From the NCBI GenBank assembly GCA_963855995.1, contig OY979716.1, positions 29,648,421 to 29,712,420 on the forward strand: a stretch of DNA of 64,000 nt. The letters run 5' to 3'. How positions within the stretch are numbered: position 1 is the first letter of the stretch; every line of letters begins with the position of its first letter. The position numbers and the translations under genes were made by a program. Positions 23,778 through 34,743 of this stretch are shown here, piece by piece. The notes under the pieces were generated by a model, which searched no databases, was not told the DNA's origin, and was given only the letters and a program-made list of their open reading frames with translations. Source of the DNA: Muricea muricata (lineage: Eukaryota > Cnidaria > Anthozoa > Malacalcyonacea > Plexauridae).

Positions 23778-24945
23778 ACATTACATGCTTAATTTTAAAT
23801 TGGCTAAATACATATATAGATATTCATATAGTAATTGTAGCTTTGATATGCTCTCCTTGTGGCTTTTATATTAATACAGCAAATGCGCACATCTTTAACC
23901 ATACTAAGCATTTTACCGCTCTTTTGCACTTTATGTGTGCATAGGAAGCCTTATATAGACAATCGGCGCATACACGCGTGCTGCAGCTTGCAAGTCGAAA
24001 TTTCGAACTTTTCAAATCTGTTGATAGAATATCAGAGAGCCGTGGTGTCGACAGGCAGTACACTTTAAAAATTTGAAGGTTAGAAATAGCTTATTTTGAC
24101 ATATAAGTATATATTATTTGACCAAAATAAAATCATGCTTAATTTGGCTAAAGCTAGTCATATAAATTTAAAAATCACGTTCGACAATATTTTATGCTTA
24201 TATTGTGGCTTTTATATTAATACAACAAATTCGCACATCTTCAACCATAATGAGCATTTTGCATTCATTTACTGCTATTTTGCACATTTTGTGTGCATTT
24301 ATGAAGACAATGGATCCGATTCAATCGGATCTTGCCGCAGCTTGCAAGTTGAAATTCAGAACTGTTTAACTCGGTTGATAGAATATCAGAGAGCCGTGGC
24401 CTCGACAGTCAGTATACTTTAAGTTTTGAAGGTTCTATGATTCTCAGTGCTTCTAATATTATAATATTATAGCTTAAATTAGTTTCACTTGCCTGCACAC
24501 AGTATGCCGCTGCTAACTAAAAGGCACTCGTTTATGCCTATTAATTTCATGTTCATATAGCCATAGAACTTTAATATTGACTCTAAAAGCCATAGGTTCG
24601 AAATAGCTTTTTTCTCGGGATTCGAGAGTATCTTATGTCTGTATATATAGATGTATACATTATTTGACTAAAATAATATCATGCTTAAGTTGGCTAAAGC
24701 TAGTCATCTATTTAATGCTCTCACTGTGGCTTCTATATTAATACAACAAATGTGCCCATTTTCAACGGTAATGAGCATTTTGCATTAATATACTGCTATT
24801 TTGCACATCTTGCATGCATTTATGACTGGAAGACGATCGGATCGTGCTGCAGCTTGCAATTTTAGAACTTTTGCAGTCCAAATTTAGAACTTTTTAGCTC
24901 TGTTGATAGAATATCAGAGGGCCGTGGCATCGACAGGCAGTATAG
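23778..24945 (-). repeat. Three diverged ~280 bp repeats inside the right arm
   Basis: Counterparts of the three left-arm repeats, at about 23778-24060, 24110-24420 and 24660-24945. Their order is mirrored, so the tripling predates the arm duplication. The 108-codon frame at 24096-24422 lies in one of them and is not considered a gene. Confidence 0.7.
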
Positions 24946-25449
24946 TTTACAATTTGAATGTTTTATTATTCTCATTGCTTTTAATATCATAAAACTAGCT
25001 CAAATTCGTTTCACTTGCCTGTATACATTTTACAGAATTACTGTATGCAGATGCTTACATGGGTGTTTATGCCTATATTAAATTGACTTTGTTTACTACC
25101 ATCATTTTGATAGCCACAACTAACCACAACTAGCAATAGGTTCTAGATAGCTTATTTTGTTAAAACTATATACTATATGACCGAAATAACATCTGGTCTA
25201 TATTCCATTAGGCAGAGCATTTAAGCATTTCCTGCTCTTGATGATCATGCTGATAACATTAATTAAATTGGCAAGTGACCCAAAAATTTGTGCATTTTGC
25301 GTGCATTGTTACACGCTCTGAGCATTTTGCGCTTAAAATCACAGTGGACGCACATTTGTGTGCATCATGGGCGGCGTTGCACAGATAAAACACTGAAATT
25401 TGTGAGTCTGCTTTTTTTTTGACAGTCCAGAAAAACCCCGACGCGCATT

Positions 25450-26235
25450 GTTTGTAACTGATGTGTTTTTGTTGCTTCATGCCTGTGGAATTGTCATGGA
25501 AAATATGAACATGAAGTCAAGTAAGGTCACATATTTCATCAGTTTTTTGTAAAAGAAGTTTTTAGTTTTGCTGGTTCTGTAGACAGCTTGTTTTTAAACC
25601 CTGGGCCCATTTATAGCTCGTCATTTTTTCGTATATCCCGTATAAAATATTGCATTTGTATTTTCCAGGTTCATCAGCATTGATGATTTTTATGTTTTTT
25701 ACGTGTTAAATTACAGTTTGATAGACTGAATATGAATGCAAAAGTACAAATATCAAAGCAAATTTAAGTTGTGCCTTCAGGGTTAAATATTTATTGAATT
25801 TGTATTCATATGATATGCATACAGCAAAGCAAGGAAAGTTAACTAAAAAACAGGATTTTATTACATCGACTTATCATATTTACAGCCATAATAAAACCGT
25901 AAAATCTATAAAATGATTCATGCAGAAGGTGTTATTTCGATATTTGTACCTTTCTGTTAAACTCTAGTAGATAAAATTGTATTTTTTAAGTTATAAACAT
26001 TTTTGTGACGAACTTGAAACATACATTTAGCAATATTTATATGGGATAGAAGAAAAAACGATTTATAAATGCACAAGGGGTTTAAAAACAAGCTGTTTAC
26101 AGAGCAAGCGAAACTGGAAAAGTTTAGTAAAAAAAGCTGATGAAATATGTGAACTTACTTGACTTCATGTTCATATTTTCCATGACAATTTCACAGGCAT
26201 GAAGCAACAGTAAAGTTAAAAATATCCAACAAAAA
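25450..26235. mobile_element. Foldback element inserted in the right arm
   Basis: GTTGCTTCATGCCTGTGGAA at 25473 is mirrored by TTTCACAGGCATGAAGCAAC at about 26190-26212. The inverted match continues through CATGGAAAATATGAACATGA, CACATATTTCATCAG and AGCTTGTTTTTAAACCCC, giving arms of ~150 bp. The left arm of the long inverted repeat lacks it. The exact ends are uncertain by about 20 bp, because TGTGTTTTTGTTG is also repeated at the outside. Confidence 0.75.
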
Positions 26236-26467
26236 CACGTTAATTGCCAACAAAACTTCTCACTCTGATGAAAATTGTAACGATTTACCAAATTAACGGA
26301 AAACTTGTGTGAAAACGTGTAAAAATCTAGTCAAAATTGTTGTAAAACCCGGAGACTCGCGTGTTGAACTTCGGAAAAAGTAAAAAAGAAAAATAGAGCT
26401 TTTGCATAATAAGCCTCGTTTTCATGCCACGTGAAGGCGGGGTTACTAAGTTTCGCAATTGGTCTAT

Positions 26468-27078
26468 TAAGTTAGATAATTTAGGAATGCCATGATATAT
26501 TATATACTTTTGATTGCATATATAAAACTTTGATTGTAGGAAAACATATATTTAAAACCTTTTGAAATGTTTGTATGAAGTGGTTCATATTTTAAGTTCA
26601 TGCAACACCGGAACTCGTTCTCTAATAGCTCTTTATTTGACATTCATGTAGGACATGCACAAACAGAAAAATATGAACTTTAAATATTTGTGGTGAGTTT
26701 TTGTTGTGGGTGTTGATCCAAGAGAGATTCTTCTGACATTGTGTGGGATGTGTTTCACAAGGCACTATATCCCCAACGAATGTCGCAGAACCTTTAAACA
26801 CTGAAACCTTTTGTATTTGATGATATAATAGGCATAAGGATTAGCAACAAATATGAAACCACTATAAACTGTAGTTTATTTGCCAAAAATTGTAGATTCT
26901 TAGACCAAAATTTTTAGTTCATGTTCTTGTGATTGTTGGGCAGGGGGTAATGATGTCATTACCTGAAATTAGTCAATCACCTGTTTGTGTTCTTGTATAA
27001 GTATTTGGTTTACTGTATACTTTCCCCGGCAGTGATTTACCTGAATTGTAGACCTAATTTCATGTGAATTGAGGGGGG
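26468..27078. other. Non-coding stretch up to gypsy element 2
   Basis: No gene or repeat structure is supported. Confidence 0.4.
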
Positions 27079-27287
27079 TGTAGTAAACAATGGATACTTC
27101 CATATGCACATAGATACAGATATACAGTGAGGTACAGATGAGGATACGAGGCGCGCATGCGTGAGAGAGAAAAAAAAAAGAACACGTTGTAGCTTGTGAT
27201 TGTAATATGTAAAGAGAGTTTGTATTTTCTATTTGTTTATATAAAGGCATTTATTTCTTTAAAATATAAGACCTTTCATTCATTACA
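27079..27287 (+). repeat. 5' LTR of gypsy element 2
   Basis: 209 bp, TGTAGTAAAC...CATTCATTACA. It has ~19 extra bases (an internal ATACAGATATACAGTGAGGT-type stretch) absent from the 3' LTR and a longer A-run near 27170. A TATATAAAG TATA-like box lies near 27238. Confidence 0.93.
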
Positions 27288-27288
27288 A

Positions 27289-27305
27289 TGGCGACGAGGA
27301 TGGGA
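27289..27305 (+). other. Primer binding site, tRNA-Ser type (gypsy element 2)
   Basis: TGGCGACGAGGATGGGA one base after the 5' LTR, identical to the site of element 1 and complementary to the tRNA-Ser 3' end. Confidence 0.88.
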
Positions 27306-27319
27306 TCATAAAAAAACTA

Positions 27320-27868
27320 ATGACTGTACCGGACTTAAAATGCAAGGAATTTCAGGTCGATGGCGACCCAACAACAGTGTCTGAGCGATGGGAAGAATGG
27401 ATTGAAAATTTGGAACTTAACTTTACATTCTTCAAAGTTACTGAAGCCAAAAACAAGAAAGCTGCTCTGATGATATATGGCGGGCAAGCATTGAGGAAAA
27501 TACATAACAACTTACCAGACCCAGAGAATGGAAACGACCATGAGAAAGCCAAGAGTAAGTTAACTGCCTATTTTGCACCTAAAAAGAATGTTGATTTCTT
27601 AATATATCAGTTCAGAGAATTGGTTCAAGATGAGCATGGGCCGTTGCTCACGTTTGTAAATAGACTGAGAGAAATTGGGAAACATTGTAACTTTGATGAC
27701 TTGGATACTGAAGTTAAAAGGGAAATTATTCAGAAGACCAGTAACAGAAAAGTTAGACAAAAAGCATTGGAGAAAGAGTTATCCCATGATGAGATAATTC
27801 GTATCGGCATAGCTGATGAAACCACAGAGACAAGCCAAAGAAATGGAGAAAGCTGTTGCAGGGGATAG
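27320..27868 (+). pseudogene. Gag (capsid part) of gypsy element 2
   Basis: Begins at the first ATG after the primer site, MTVPDLKCKEFQVDGD. The Gag capsid fold is suggested by WEEWIENLELNF, KKAALMIYGGQALRKI, and LIYQFRELVQDEHGPLLTFV followed by NRLREIGKHCNF. The frame leaves the conserved path near 27840, where the next frame continues with AKEMEKAVAG. The shift is +1 relative to gag, and whether it is programmed or a lesion cannot be told from one copy. Confidence 0.88.
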
Positions 27869-28775
27869 TGGTAATGTAAACAAGGTGACATCGCAGGCAA
27901 GTGGGCCTAACAGAAACAGGAACACTTCAGACATTTTTGACGGTGACAGATGTGGTCGAAAACATACAGCTAGAAATTGTCCAGCATGGGGAAAGATGTG
28001 CCATGGTTGTGGTAAGTTAAACCATTTGCAGTCCATGTGTAATTTGTCAAAACAGAGACAGAGTAGAAGACAGTTTCAAAGAAGACCCTGTAGACAGGAT
28101 AAGTCTCGTGTGAACAAAGTTGAGCAAGAATCTGATGGAAGTGGACCTGATGGTGAATATGTAAAGCAAGTAAGTGCAGAATATAAAATAAATCACATCA
28201 AAGGAACAGTCAAACAGGTGCAAGAAAAAACAATAGTGAAAACTAAATTGAATGATGTGAAAGTCATGTTTTCTGTTGATTCTGGTTCCAGTGTCAATTT
28301 AATAGACGAGGAAAGATTCAGATTGATTAATGAAAGGTCAAAGACCAAGTTGAAATTAAAAAAGTCTAAAGTAAAACTGTTTGTTTATGCCAGTAAACAA
28401 CCCATTACAGTACTTGGTTCTTTTGATGCCATCCTAGAATTTAATGAGAAGTATTTGCCTGCTTCTTTCCTTGTTGTGAAAGGCAAAACAGACAGTAGTC
28501 CATTACTGGGTTGTGATACTGCAATAGACATAGGAGTGCTCAAAATTGTGAATGAAATCACAAAAAATGAAAATGATACTTGTGTTAACAGTGAAGTTCA
28601 AGATATAACAAAGGAGTATGATTCCATTTTTCACGGAATTGGCAAACACAAGCATGCACAAGTAAGACTTCTTGAGAATACAAGTGTAAAACCCGTAGCC
28701 CAGAAGAACAGGCGTATCCCTTATCATTATCGAGAAAAACTAGAGACGGAGATTATTAGATGCAGATGTAATTGA
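27816..28775 (+). pseudogene. Nucleocapsid zinc knuckles and protease of gypsy element 2
   Basis: The frame reads a degraded first knuckle (GDRCGRKHTARNC, first Cys replaced by Gly) and an intact second CCHC knuckle (CHGCGKLNHLQSMC). After a basic linker comes an aspartic protease with FSVDSGSSVNLID (DSG active site) and the downstream LLGCDTAIDIGVL flap-distal block. Then follows the start of the reverse transcriptase (VRLLENTSVKPV, RRIPYHYREKLE). The conserved path moves to the next frame at about 28755, so the last residues here are out of register. Confidence 0.88.
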
Positions 28776-28779
28776 GGAA

Positions 28780-30246
28780 GTGCCTGTAAATGAACCAACA
28801 ACATGGTTGTCACCAGTCGTTATAGTTCCCAAACAATCCGGAGAAATCAGAATGTGTATAGATATGCACAAACCAAATAAGGGAATTGAGAGAGTTAGAT
28901 ATGAGATCCCAACTGTTGATGACATAATTCACGAGCTAAATGGAGTGACCGTTTTCTCCAAGCTTGATTTAAATATGGCATATCATCAACTTGAACTAGA
29001 TCCGAGCTCAAGACATTTTACAACCTTTAGCACTCATATTGGCCTATTCAGATTTAAGAGACTGAATTATGGGACTGTTTCAGCACAAGAAGAATTTGAC
29101 AACTGTATTCGAAAAACAATTGCTGGCATACCAGGAGCTGCAAACATTTTCGATGACATAATTGTGTTCGGAAAGGACACAGCCGACCATAAGAATTTGA
29201 GACAAGTGTTAGAGAGGATAAAGCATGCAGGGTTAACGTTGAACAAAAAGAAATGTTTGTTTCATCAGTCATCTGTAAAGTTCTTTGGTTTTGTGTTCAG
29301 TGCAGATGGCTTAAAACCTGATCCTGAGAAAGTGGATTATCTGAACAACATGCCTATGCCACAAAATGTGAATGAACTCTGTTCGTTATTGGGTATGGCT
29401 ACCTATTCTTCTCGATTTATTAACAACTTTGCTTCAATAGTTGCTCCTTTAAGAGCACTTACAAAACAAGATACACCATGGCGATGGATACAGACCGAGC
29501 AGAATGCATTTGAAAAGCTGAAGTCAGCATTATCATCGGATACGGTTATGACATATTACGAGATTGGCAGAGAGACAGAGGTAATTGTTGATGGAAGTCC
29601 ATCTGGTCTAGGAGCTATACTTGCTCAAAAAGAAAAGGACAGTGAGTGTTTTAAAGTTGTTACATACATAAGTAGAGCCTTTACACCGGTGGAATCAAGG
29701 TACTCACAAACAGAAAGAGAAGCACTGGCTATAAGATGGGCATGCGAAAGGCTGCATTCGTACCTTGCAGGTGCTGCATTTACTGTTATAACGGATCATA
29801 AACCATTGCTAGGAATTTTCAATAAGAAATCCAGCAAATCACCTATTAGAATTGAACGATGGGTACTCTTCTTGCAAAGTTATGATTTTACTGTCATATA
29901 CAGACCAGGAGAGACAAATCCTAGCAATTACGCATCCAGACATCCACTGAAATGTGCTTCCGAAGATGTAATTCAGAGTACAAAAGCAGAAGCAGAAGTA
30001 AATTTGATCGTGACTGAATGTATGCCTGATGCAATAAGCTTAGAAGATGTAAACAAAGCAACCAGTTCAGACGAAGAGTTGCAAAAGATCAAACTCGCAG
30101 TGGAAACCGGAAAAATGAATGAACTGTACAATGATCCCAAGATGGCTCGTTATGAGAACATAATGAACGAGTTTTCAGTCGTTGATGGAATTGTTTTAAA
30201 AGGAAGGAAAATTGTGATTCCAAGTCTTTGCAAAAAAGGATCGTAA
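28780..30246 (+). pseudogene. Reverse transcriptase and RNase H of gypsy element 2
   Basis: The 488-codon frame has WLSPVVIVPKQSGEIRMCID, KLDLNMAYHQLEL, an intact catalytic FDDIIVFG box, and connection-domain SLLGMATYSSRF. The RNase H has VDGSPSGLGAIL, TEREALAIRW and ITDHKPLL. The usual Asp of the last RNase H site (NPADYLSRH) is Asn (NPSNYASRH). The conserved path re-enters the integrase frame near 30225, where one base appears to be missing before TTGCAAAAAAGG. Confidence 0.92.
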
Positions 30247-31424
30247 AGCTTGGGCATGAAGGGCACCAAGGTACTGTTAGGTGCAAACAGTATCTCAGAT
30301 CTAGAGTACTGTTCTGTGGTCTAGACAAAGCTATTGAAGAAGAAGTAAAGGGTTGTATTCCTTGTCAGGCTGCGACAAGTGCAAAACATCGTGAACCACT
30401 AGTTATGACTGAGTTACCTGATAGAGCATGGCAAAAATTATCTATTGATTTCTGTGGTCCCTTCCCGTGTGGGACATACTGTTTTGTCATAGTTGACGAT
30501 TATTCAAGATATCCAGTCGTGGAATTTCTCACATCAACCTCAGCATCTGCTACTATTCCGAAGCTTGATAAGATATTTTCGTTATTTGGTATTCCGGAAG
30601 AAATTAAAAGTGACAATGGTCCACCGTTTCAAGGAGAAGAATTTAAAGAATATGCAAAAAGTGTTGGTTTTAGACATCGAAAAATTACTCCATTACATCC
30701 AGAAGCGAATGGTCTAGCAGAGCGATTTGTACGGACACTGAAGAAAGCAGTAGACACGTTTGTAGCAGAAGGAAAGAATTGGAAAAGAGAAATACACAAT
30801 TTTCTAAGAGTTTATAGGTCTACACCACACGCCACTACTGGAAGAAGTCCGTTTGAGCTAATCTTTGGAAGACCAATGGACACCAAATTGCCAAAGGTAT
30901 CTGGAGAATTACATCCTGAGAAAGACGTACAACTACGTGTTCGAGACAAAACTGTAAAGGAAAAGGAGAAGAAATATGCAGATACAAGGCGCGGTACTAA
31001 ATCAAGAAAATTTATGATGGGCGAGACAGTGTTGGTTCGACAGGAAAAAAGGAATAAGTTATCCACACCGTTTGAACCCATACCGTATCATGTGACAAGA
31101 ATCAAGGGTTCAATGATAACTGTGCAAAGGACAACTGATGTCACACGAAATTCGTCATTCTTTAAAAGCATTCCACCAGTTCCGAAAATTCAGCTGACAG
31201 TTTCTGATGACATGGTTCGTGAGTCCACAGAACAATCGTTACCAGATCCTCAGACTCATCACGGCCCCTTGCAAGAACAAGAAAATGTACCACCGTCAGA
31301 AACTGTAGTTGGTGAACGTATGGAACAAGACCGTTTAGCAGCACCCACAAGTGATACCAACCACACTAGATTTCCGACTGGAAATAGGAAAAAACCTGAG
31401 TACTACGGATTCAATAACACTTGA
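30228..31424 (+). pseudogene. Integrase of gypsy element 2
   Basis: The 398-codon frame has the HHCC motif (GHEGHQG, then GCIPCQ), and a DDE core with LSIDFCGPFP, KSDNGPPFQGEEF and NGLAERFVRTLKKAV. The C-terminal part has YRSTPHATTGRSPFELIFGR and a long tail ending EYYGFNNT. All three acidic residues of the core are present, so this domain alone could be intact; it is separated from the polymerase by the frameshift near 30225. No chromodomain is visible. Confidence 0.92.
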
Positions 31425-31537
31425 CAGTATTAGATAGTCTTAGTTGTTTAACAAGATTACAGAGTGCAAACAGTTATACAGAGGACATTTATTGATATTA
31501 GACTTGTAATGTTGTCTAGCTTTTAGACTTCTGTTTC

Positions 31538-31552
31538 AAAAGATAGGAGGAT
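31538..31552 (+). other. Polypurine tract of gypsy element 2
   Basis: AAAAGATAGGAGGAT immediately precedes the 3' LTR. Confidence 0.65.
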
Positions 31553-31741
31553 TGTAGCAAACAATGGATACTTCCATATGCACATAGGTACAGATGAGGA
31601 TACGAGGCGCGCATGCGTGAGAGAGAAAAAAAAGAACACGTTGTAGCTTGTGATTGTAATATGTAAAGAGAGTTTGTATTTTCTATTTGCTTATATAAAG
31701 GCATTTATTTCTTTAAAATATAAAACCTTTCATTCATTACA
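31553..31741 (+). repeat. 3' LTR of gypsy element 2
   Basis: 189 bp, TGTAGCAAAC...CATTCATTACA. Shorter than the 5' LTR by one ~19 bp deletion and a homopolymer difference; only a few substitutions otherwise. Confidence 0.93.
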
Positions 31742-31747
31742 GGGGGG

Positions 31748-32454
31748 TCACTATCAAAATAAGAGATACAGTTGTCAGTTCTTTAATGAAATGGGTTTTA
31801 AAAAATGGAGTCTGTTGAAATATGTGGTAACACAGGCAAATCGTTTCAGGATTCGACTCTAAAAATAAAAACACTCTAAAATCGTCACAGGAGCAAAAGT
31901 TCCCACATTACACTCCAGAACAGGGAGGCCCCTCAAAGCACATCTTTTAATTGTTTTATAAATTTTAATGCATAAGTGAAGATGTCTTTCCCCTTGATAA
32001 TACAGAAATTAACTGCCATTAGAAAGGCAAGGGAATAAGCTGGCATTACACACAGCAAAGTATGTTAACAGAAATGGTTTGACCATGCAAACATACTCAT
32101 GTACAGTATCATGTACAAAATACCCAATATATCTTGTACATAAAAACGTAAAGTTCACTCATCACTATCCGCCCGTTCTTTCCCTGATACATAGCCTTGT
32201 AAATCAGCAGTGTGGTGCCTCTTCCTTATATTATGGTAAACATATGCCGGCAAAGGTGGTGGGTTTCTGACTTTCTATACAAACACTACAGAGTGCTGGT
32301 ACATCAAGTGCAAGAATGTCAGGTATACTGCATCAGTCACAATCACTACCACTACTTAGGTTCAATAATACAACACGTACACAAACTTCAGTCTAAATTA
32401 CATGTCTGTTTGATATATCCCAGCTTCAATTTATCGGAACAAAAAAGTGCTATA
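31748..32454. other. Non-coding stretch between gypsy element 2 and a LINE
   Basis: No protein domain, RNA or repeat is supported. Confidence 0.4.
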
Positions 32455-32458
32455 GTGG

Positions 32459-32989
32459 GTGAAAACGTTTATTGACCACATTTTTGGCTTTATGATTCTT
32501 GGTGATTTTAACAATCTCGATATCAGTAGAATTAGGAATCAGGTTCGTTTAAAACAATTGATTCAGTTTAACACAAGAGGAAATCGGACCTTAGATCTCA
32601 TTTTGACCAACTTGGAACAGTACTACCAATCCCCCGTGAGACTACCACCATTTCGCCTCTCAGACCATTTCACGGTGCTTATAGAACCTAAGTTATGGAC
32701 CGATCATCAAACAAACAAGAGAATAAGACAATCGAGAGACTTATGACCTAGTCGAAGGGCTGCCATGGGTGCATTTATCAACGATTTTGACTGGTCCATC
32801 TTAAATCAGCTTCAAACTTGTGAAGAAAAGTTGAATTACTTTCAATCAGTCATCAGCACGGGAATGGATATTCTCCTTCCAGTTAAAAAATCCAGGATAT
32901 GTAATAACGAGCCTCCATGGATGAATCATCATTTGAAATCTTTGATCCACAAACGGCAATTAGCCCTTGCCACTGGAAATAAGCACTGA
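32459..32989 (+). pseudogene. LINE 1 endonuclease end and linker
   Basis: The AP-endonuclease C-terminal motifs are visible in 32459-32746: ILGDFNNLD, then RTLDLILTN, and SDHFTVLIEP. The frame ends in a stop, and the conserved path continues in 32765-32989 (FINDFDWSILNQLQTCEEKL, then PPWMNHHLKSLIHKRQLAL). This is the linker usual before the reverse transcriptase. A further ~250 bp to 33243 is broken by stops. Confidence 0.8.
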
Positions 32990-33242
32990 TTCAATCACCT
33001 GCAAAATGCTGTCAATCGAGAACGTAAAAAATGCCGTTCCAAGTTTTACGAGTCAAAAGTGAAGCAACTTAAATCATCATATCCCAAACAGTGGTGAAAA
33101 TCAATCAAAGCTTTGTGTGGTATGAATCCGGTCAGTAGTGCAAGTACCTTCAGTCATTTGATAGCCCCAAGTAGGGAACCTAACTCAGTCTCAGTCTCTA
33201 CCTGATCTGGCAAACACAATAAATTAAACTTTCTTATCACCA

Positions 33243-34580
33243 ATGGAGCATTTCCAACCCCTATGTTCAACCACACCCCTGCCGATAACTACTTGTAATT
33301 CCGAAAGTATGTCATCTGCTTTTGTCATAACTGAGTCCCACGTTTTCACGAAATTAGTCAGTATAAAGTCGTCGAAAGCACCTGGGCCTGATTCTATCCC
33401 TGGTTGGCTCCTGAAAGAAAATGCCTGCGCCCTCGCGGAACCGATATCTGAAATTCTCAACTCCTATTATGAGAACAAACTACCTTCGTCTTGGAAGATG
33501 GCTGACGTATCCCCCATCCCGAAGCAGAAACCTGTACAAGATATCAGTAAACATCTAAGACCAATCTCACTGACCCCAGTCATTTCTAAACTAGCTGAAG
33601 AATTTGTCGTGGACCGTTTTATTAAGCCTGCAATTCTTCAAATAGTCGATTCTCGTCAGTATGGTGTAATACCAAAGTCTTCGACCACCCAATCCCTTAT
33701 TGGTCTAGTTCACAATCTTGTGAAGGCAACCGATGGCAGCGGTGCTCTAGTTAGAGTTGTCATGTTTGATTACAAGAAGGCGTTCGATCTCATCGATCAC
33801 CATATTCTTGTTGCAAAACTTTACACTCTTGATATTCCACCTGAAATTATAAATTGGGTCTCAGACTTCCTGACCAATCGTCAGCAAAGAGTCAAGTTAG
33901 TGTCAGATTGCTATTCCGAATGGGCTGCTGTTCCAGCAGGGGTACCGCAGGGAACGAAACTCGGACCCTGGCTGTATATCCTGATGATTAACGATCTTAA
34001 TGCCAATGGAGTTGATCTTTAGAAATTTGTAGATGATACCACAATTGCAGAAGAAGTCCCCAAAGGAGATACCAGTAAGATGCAGTTAGCAGCCAACGAG
34101 ATACAGGATCAGTCAATCAACCTTAAATTTACCCTAAATGAGGATAAATGCAAAGAAATGCGCGTGTGCTTCGCTAAGCTTGAAAGATCGGATATTTTAC
34201 CCGTGGTAATAAATAATAAGGAAATCGAACTAACCTTTTTTGCCAAAATATTGGGATTAATTATCTGTAGTGACCTTAAATGGAATGACCATGTCGAATC
34301 AGTTTTGAAGAAATCATCCAAACGATTGTACTTTCTACGGCAATTGAAACGTGCAAGAGTTTCTGGACTACAGAACTTGCACAATAGACGGGATTTATTG
34401 TGCAGAAAAACTTTTAAGAACATTGTTGAGGATCCGAACCACAAGCTACACTCGCTCCTGCCACCTGTTAACGTTGAATACCAATATAATTTAAGGAATA
34501 AACGTTTTTTTAGATTGCCAAATTGCAAAACGAACCGTTTTAAAAACACTTTTATGATAGCTAGTGCAAGCCAATACTAA
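33243..34580 (+). pseudogene. LINE 1 reverse transcriptase
   Basis: Two frames in the same register are separated by a TAG at 34020-34022 that replaces the Trp usual before KFVDD. Motifs are KAPGPDSIPGWLLKE, HLRPISLTPVISKL, VVMFDYKKAFDLIDH, AGVPQGTKLGPWL and the catalytic FVDDTTI. The C-terminal part has ILGLIICSDLKWNDHV and KRLYFLRQLKRA. About 60 residues usual between this block and DRRDLLCRK-type sequence are missing (VSGLQNLHNRRDLLCRKTF). The tail RLPNCKTNRFKNTF is standard for the clade. Confidence 0.88.
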
Positions 34581-34705
34581 TCTTACATCAAATTATTTGT
34601 ATAGTCTTATATTAGTTTACTTGTAATTTTAGGCCTTTGTAAAATATCCATTGTAATTCAGCGATTGCTGCAAGTTTGGATTCAACAAACGATTTTATTA
34701 TTAGG

Positions 34706-34743
34706 AGACACTCAGGAGAAGGTATACCTTCTCCTGAGTGTCT
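34706..34743. repeat. Perfect 38 bp palindrome without loop
   Basis: AGACACTCAGGAGAAGGTA is followed directly by its exact reverse complement. The centre, GTATAC, coincides with the possible splice donor AAG|GTATAC of a minus-strand exon, and the palindrome begins about 15 bp past the LINE 1 end. Confidence 0.97.

Larger units (their letters stand above)
21890..26467 (-). repeat. Right arm of the very long inverted repeat
   Basis: Reverse complement of 838-4100, interrupted by two insertions that the left arm lacks (22464-23470 and about 25450-26235) and lacking ~475 bp that the left arm has. The outermost 120 bp (26340-26467) mirror 838-960, including CGAGGCTTGTTATGCAAAAG against CTTTTGCATAATAAGCCTCG. 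Confidence 0.8.
27079..31741 (+). mobile_element. Ty3/gypsy LTR retrotransposon 2, complete but frameshifted
   Basis: LTRs at 27079-27287 and 31553-31741 are flanked by GGGGG on both sides (five-base duplication inside G-runs at 27073-27078 and 31742-31747). The order is LTR, tRNA-Ser primer site, gag, zinc-knuckle/protease, reverse transcriptase/RNase H, integrase, purine-rich tract, LTR. The four open frames are in changing registers, so at least two and probably three frameshifts are lesions. Catalytic residues are better preserved than in element 1. It belongs to the same broad Mag-like group (inference). Confidence 0.95.
32455..34690 (+). mobile_element. 5'-truncated L2/CR1-like LINE 1
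   Basis: The order of fragments is endonuclease C-terminal part, linker, reverse transcriptase, C-terminal tail, as in a non-LTR retrotransposon ORF2. The front of the endonuclease and ORF1 are absent, which is typical of truncated LINE insertions. The 3' end is near 34690, but no clean tail repeat or target duplication is seen. Related to LINE 2 at 48080-51080, but clearly diverged. Confidence 0.85.

Noticed and set aside
24096-24422. 108-codon frame, with similar frames at 2555-2857 and 1588-1830
   Set aside because: They lie in the arm repeats and resemble each other only because the DNA is duplicated. They have no domain, and composition is that of AT-rich non-coding DNA.
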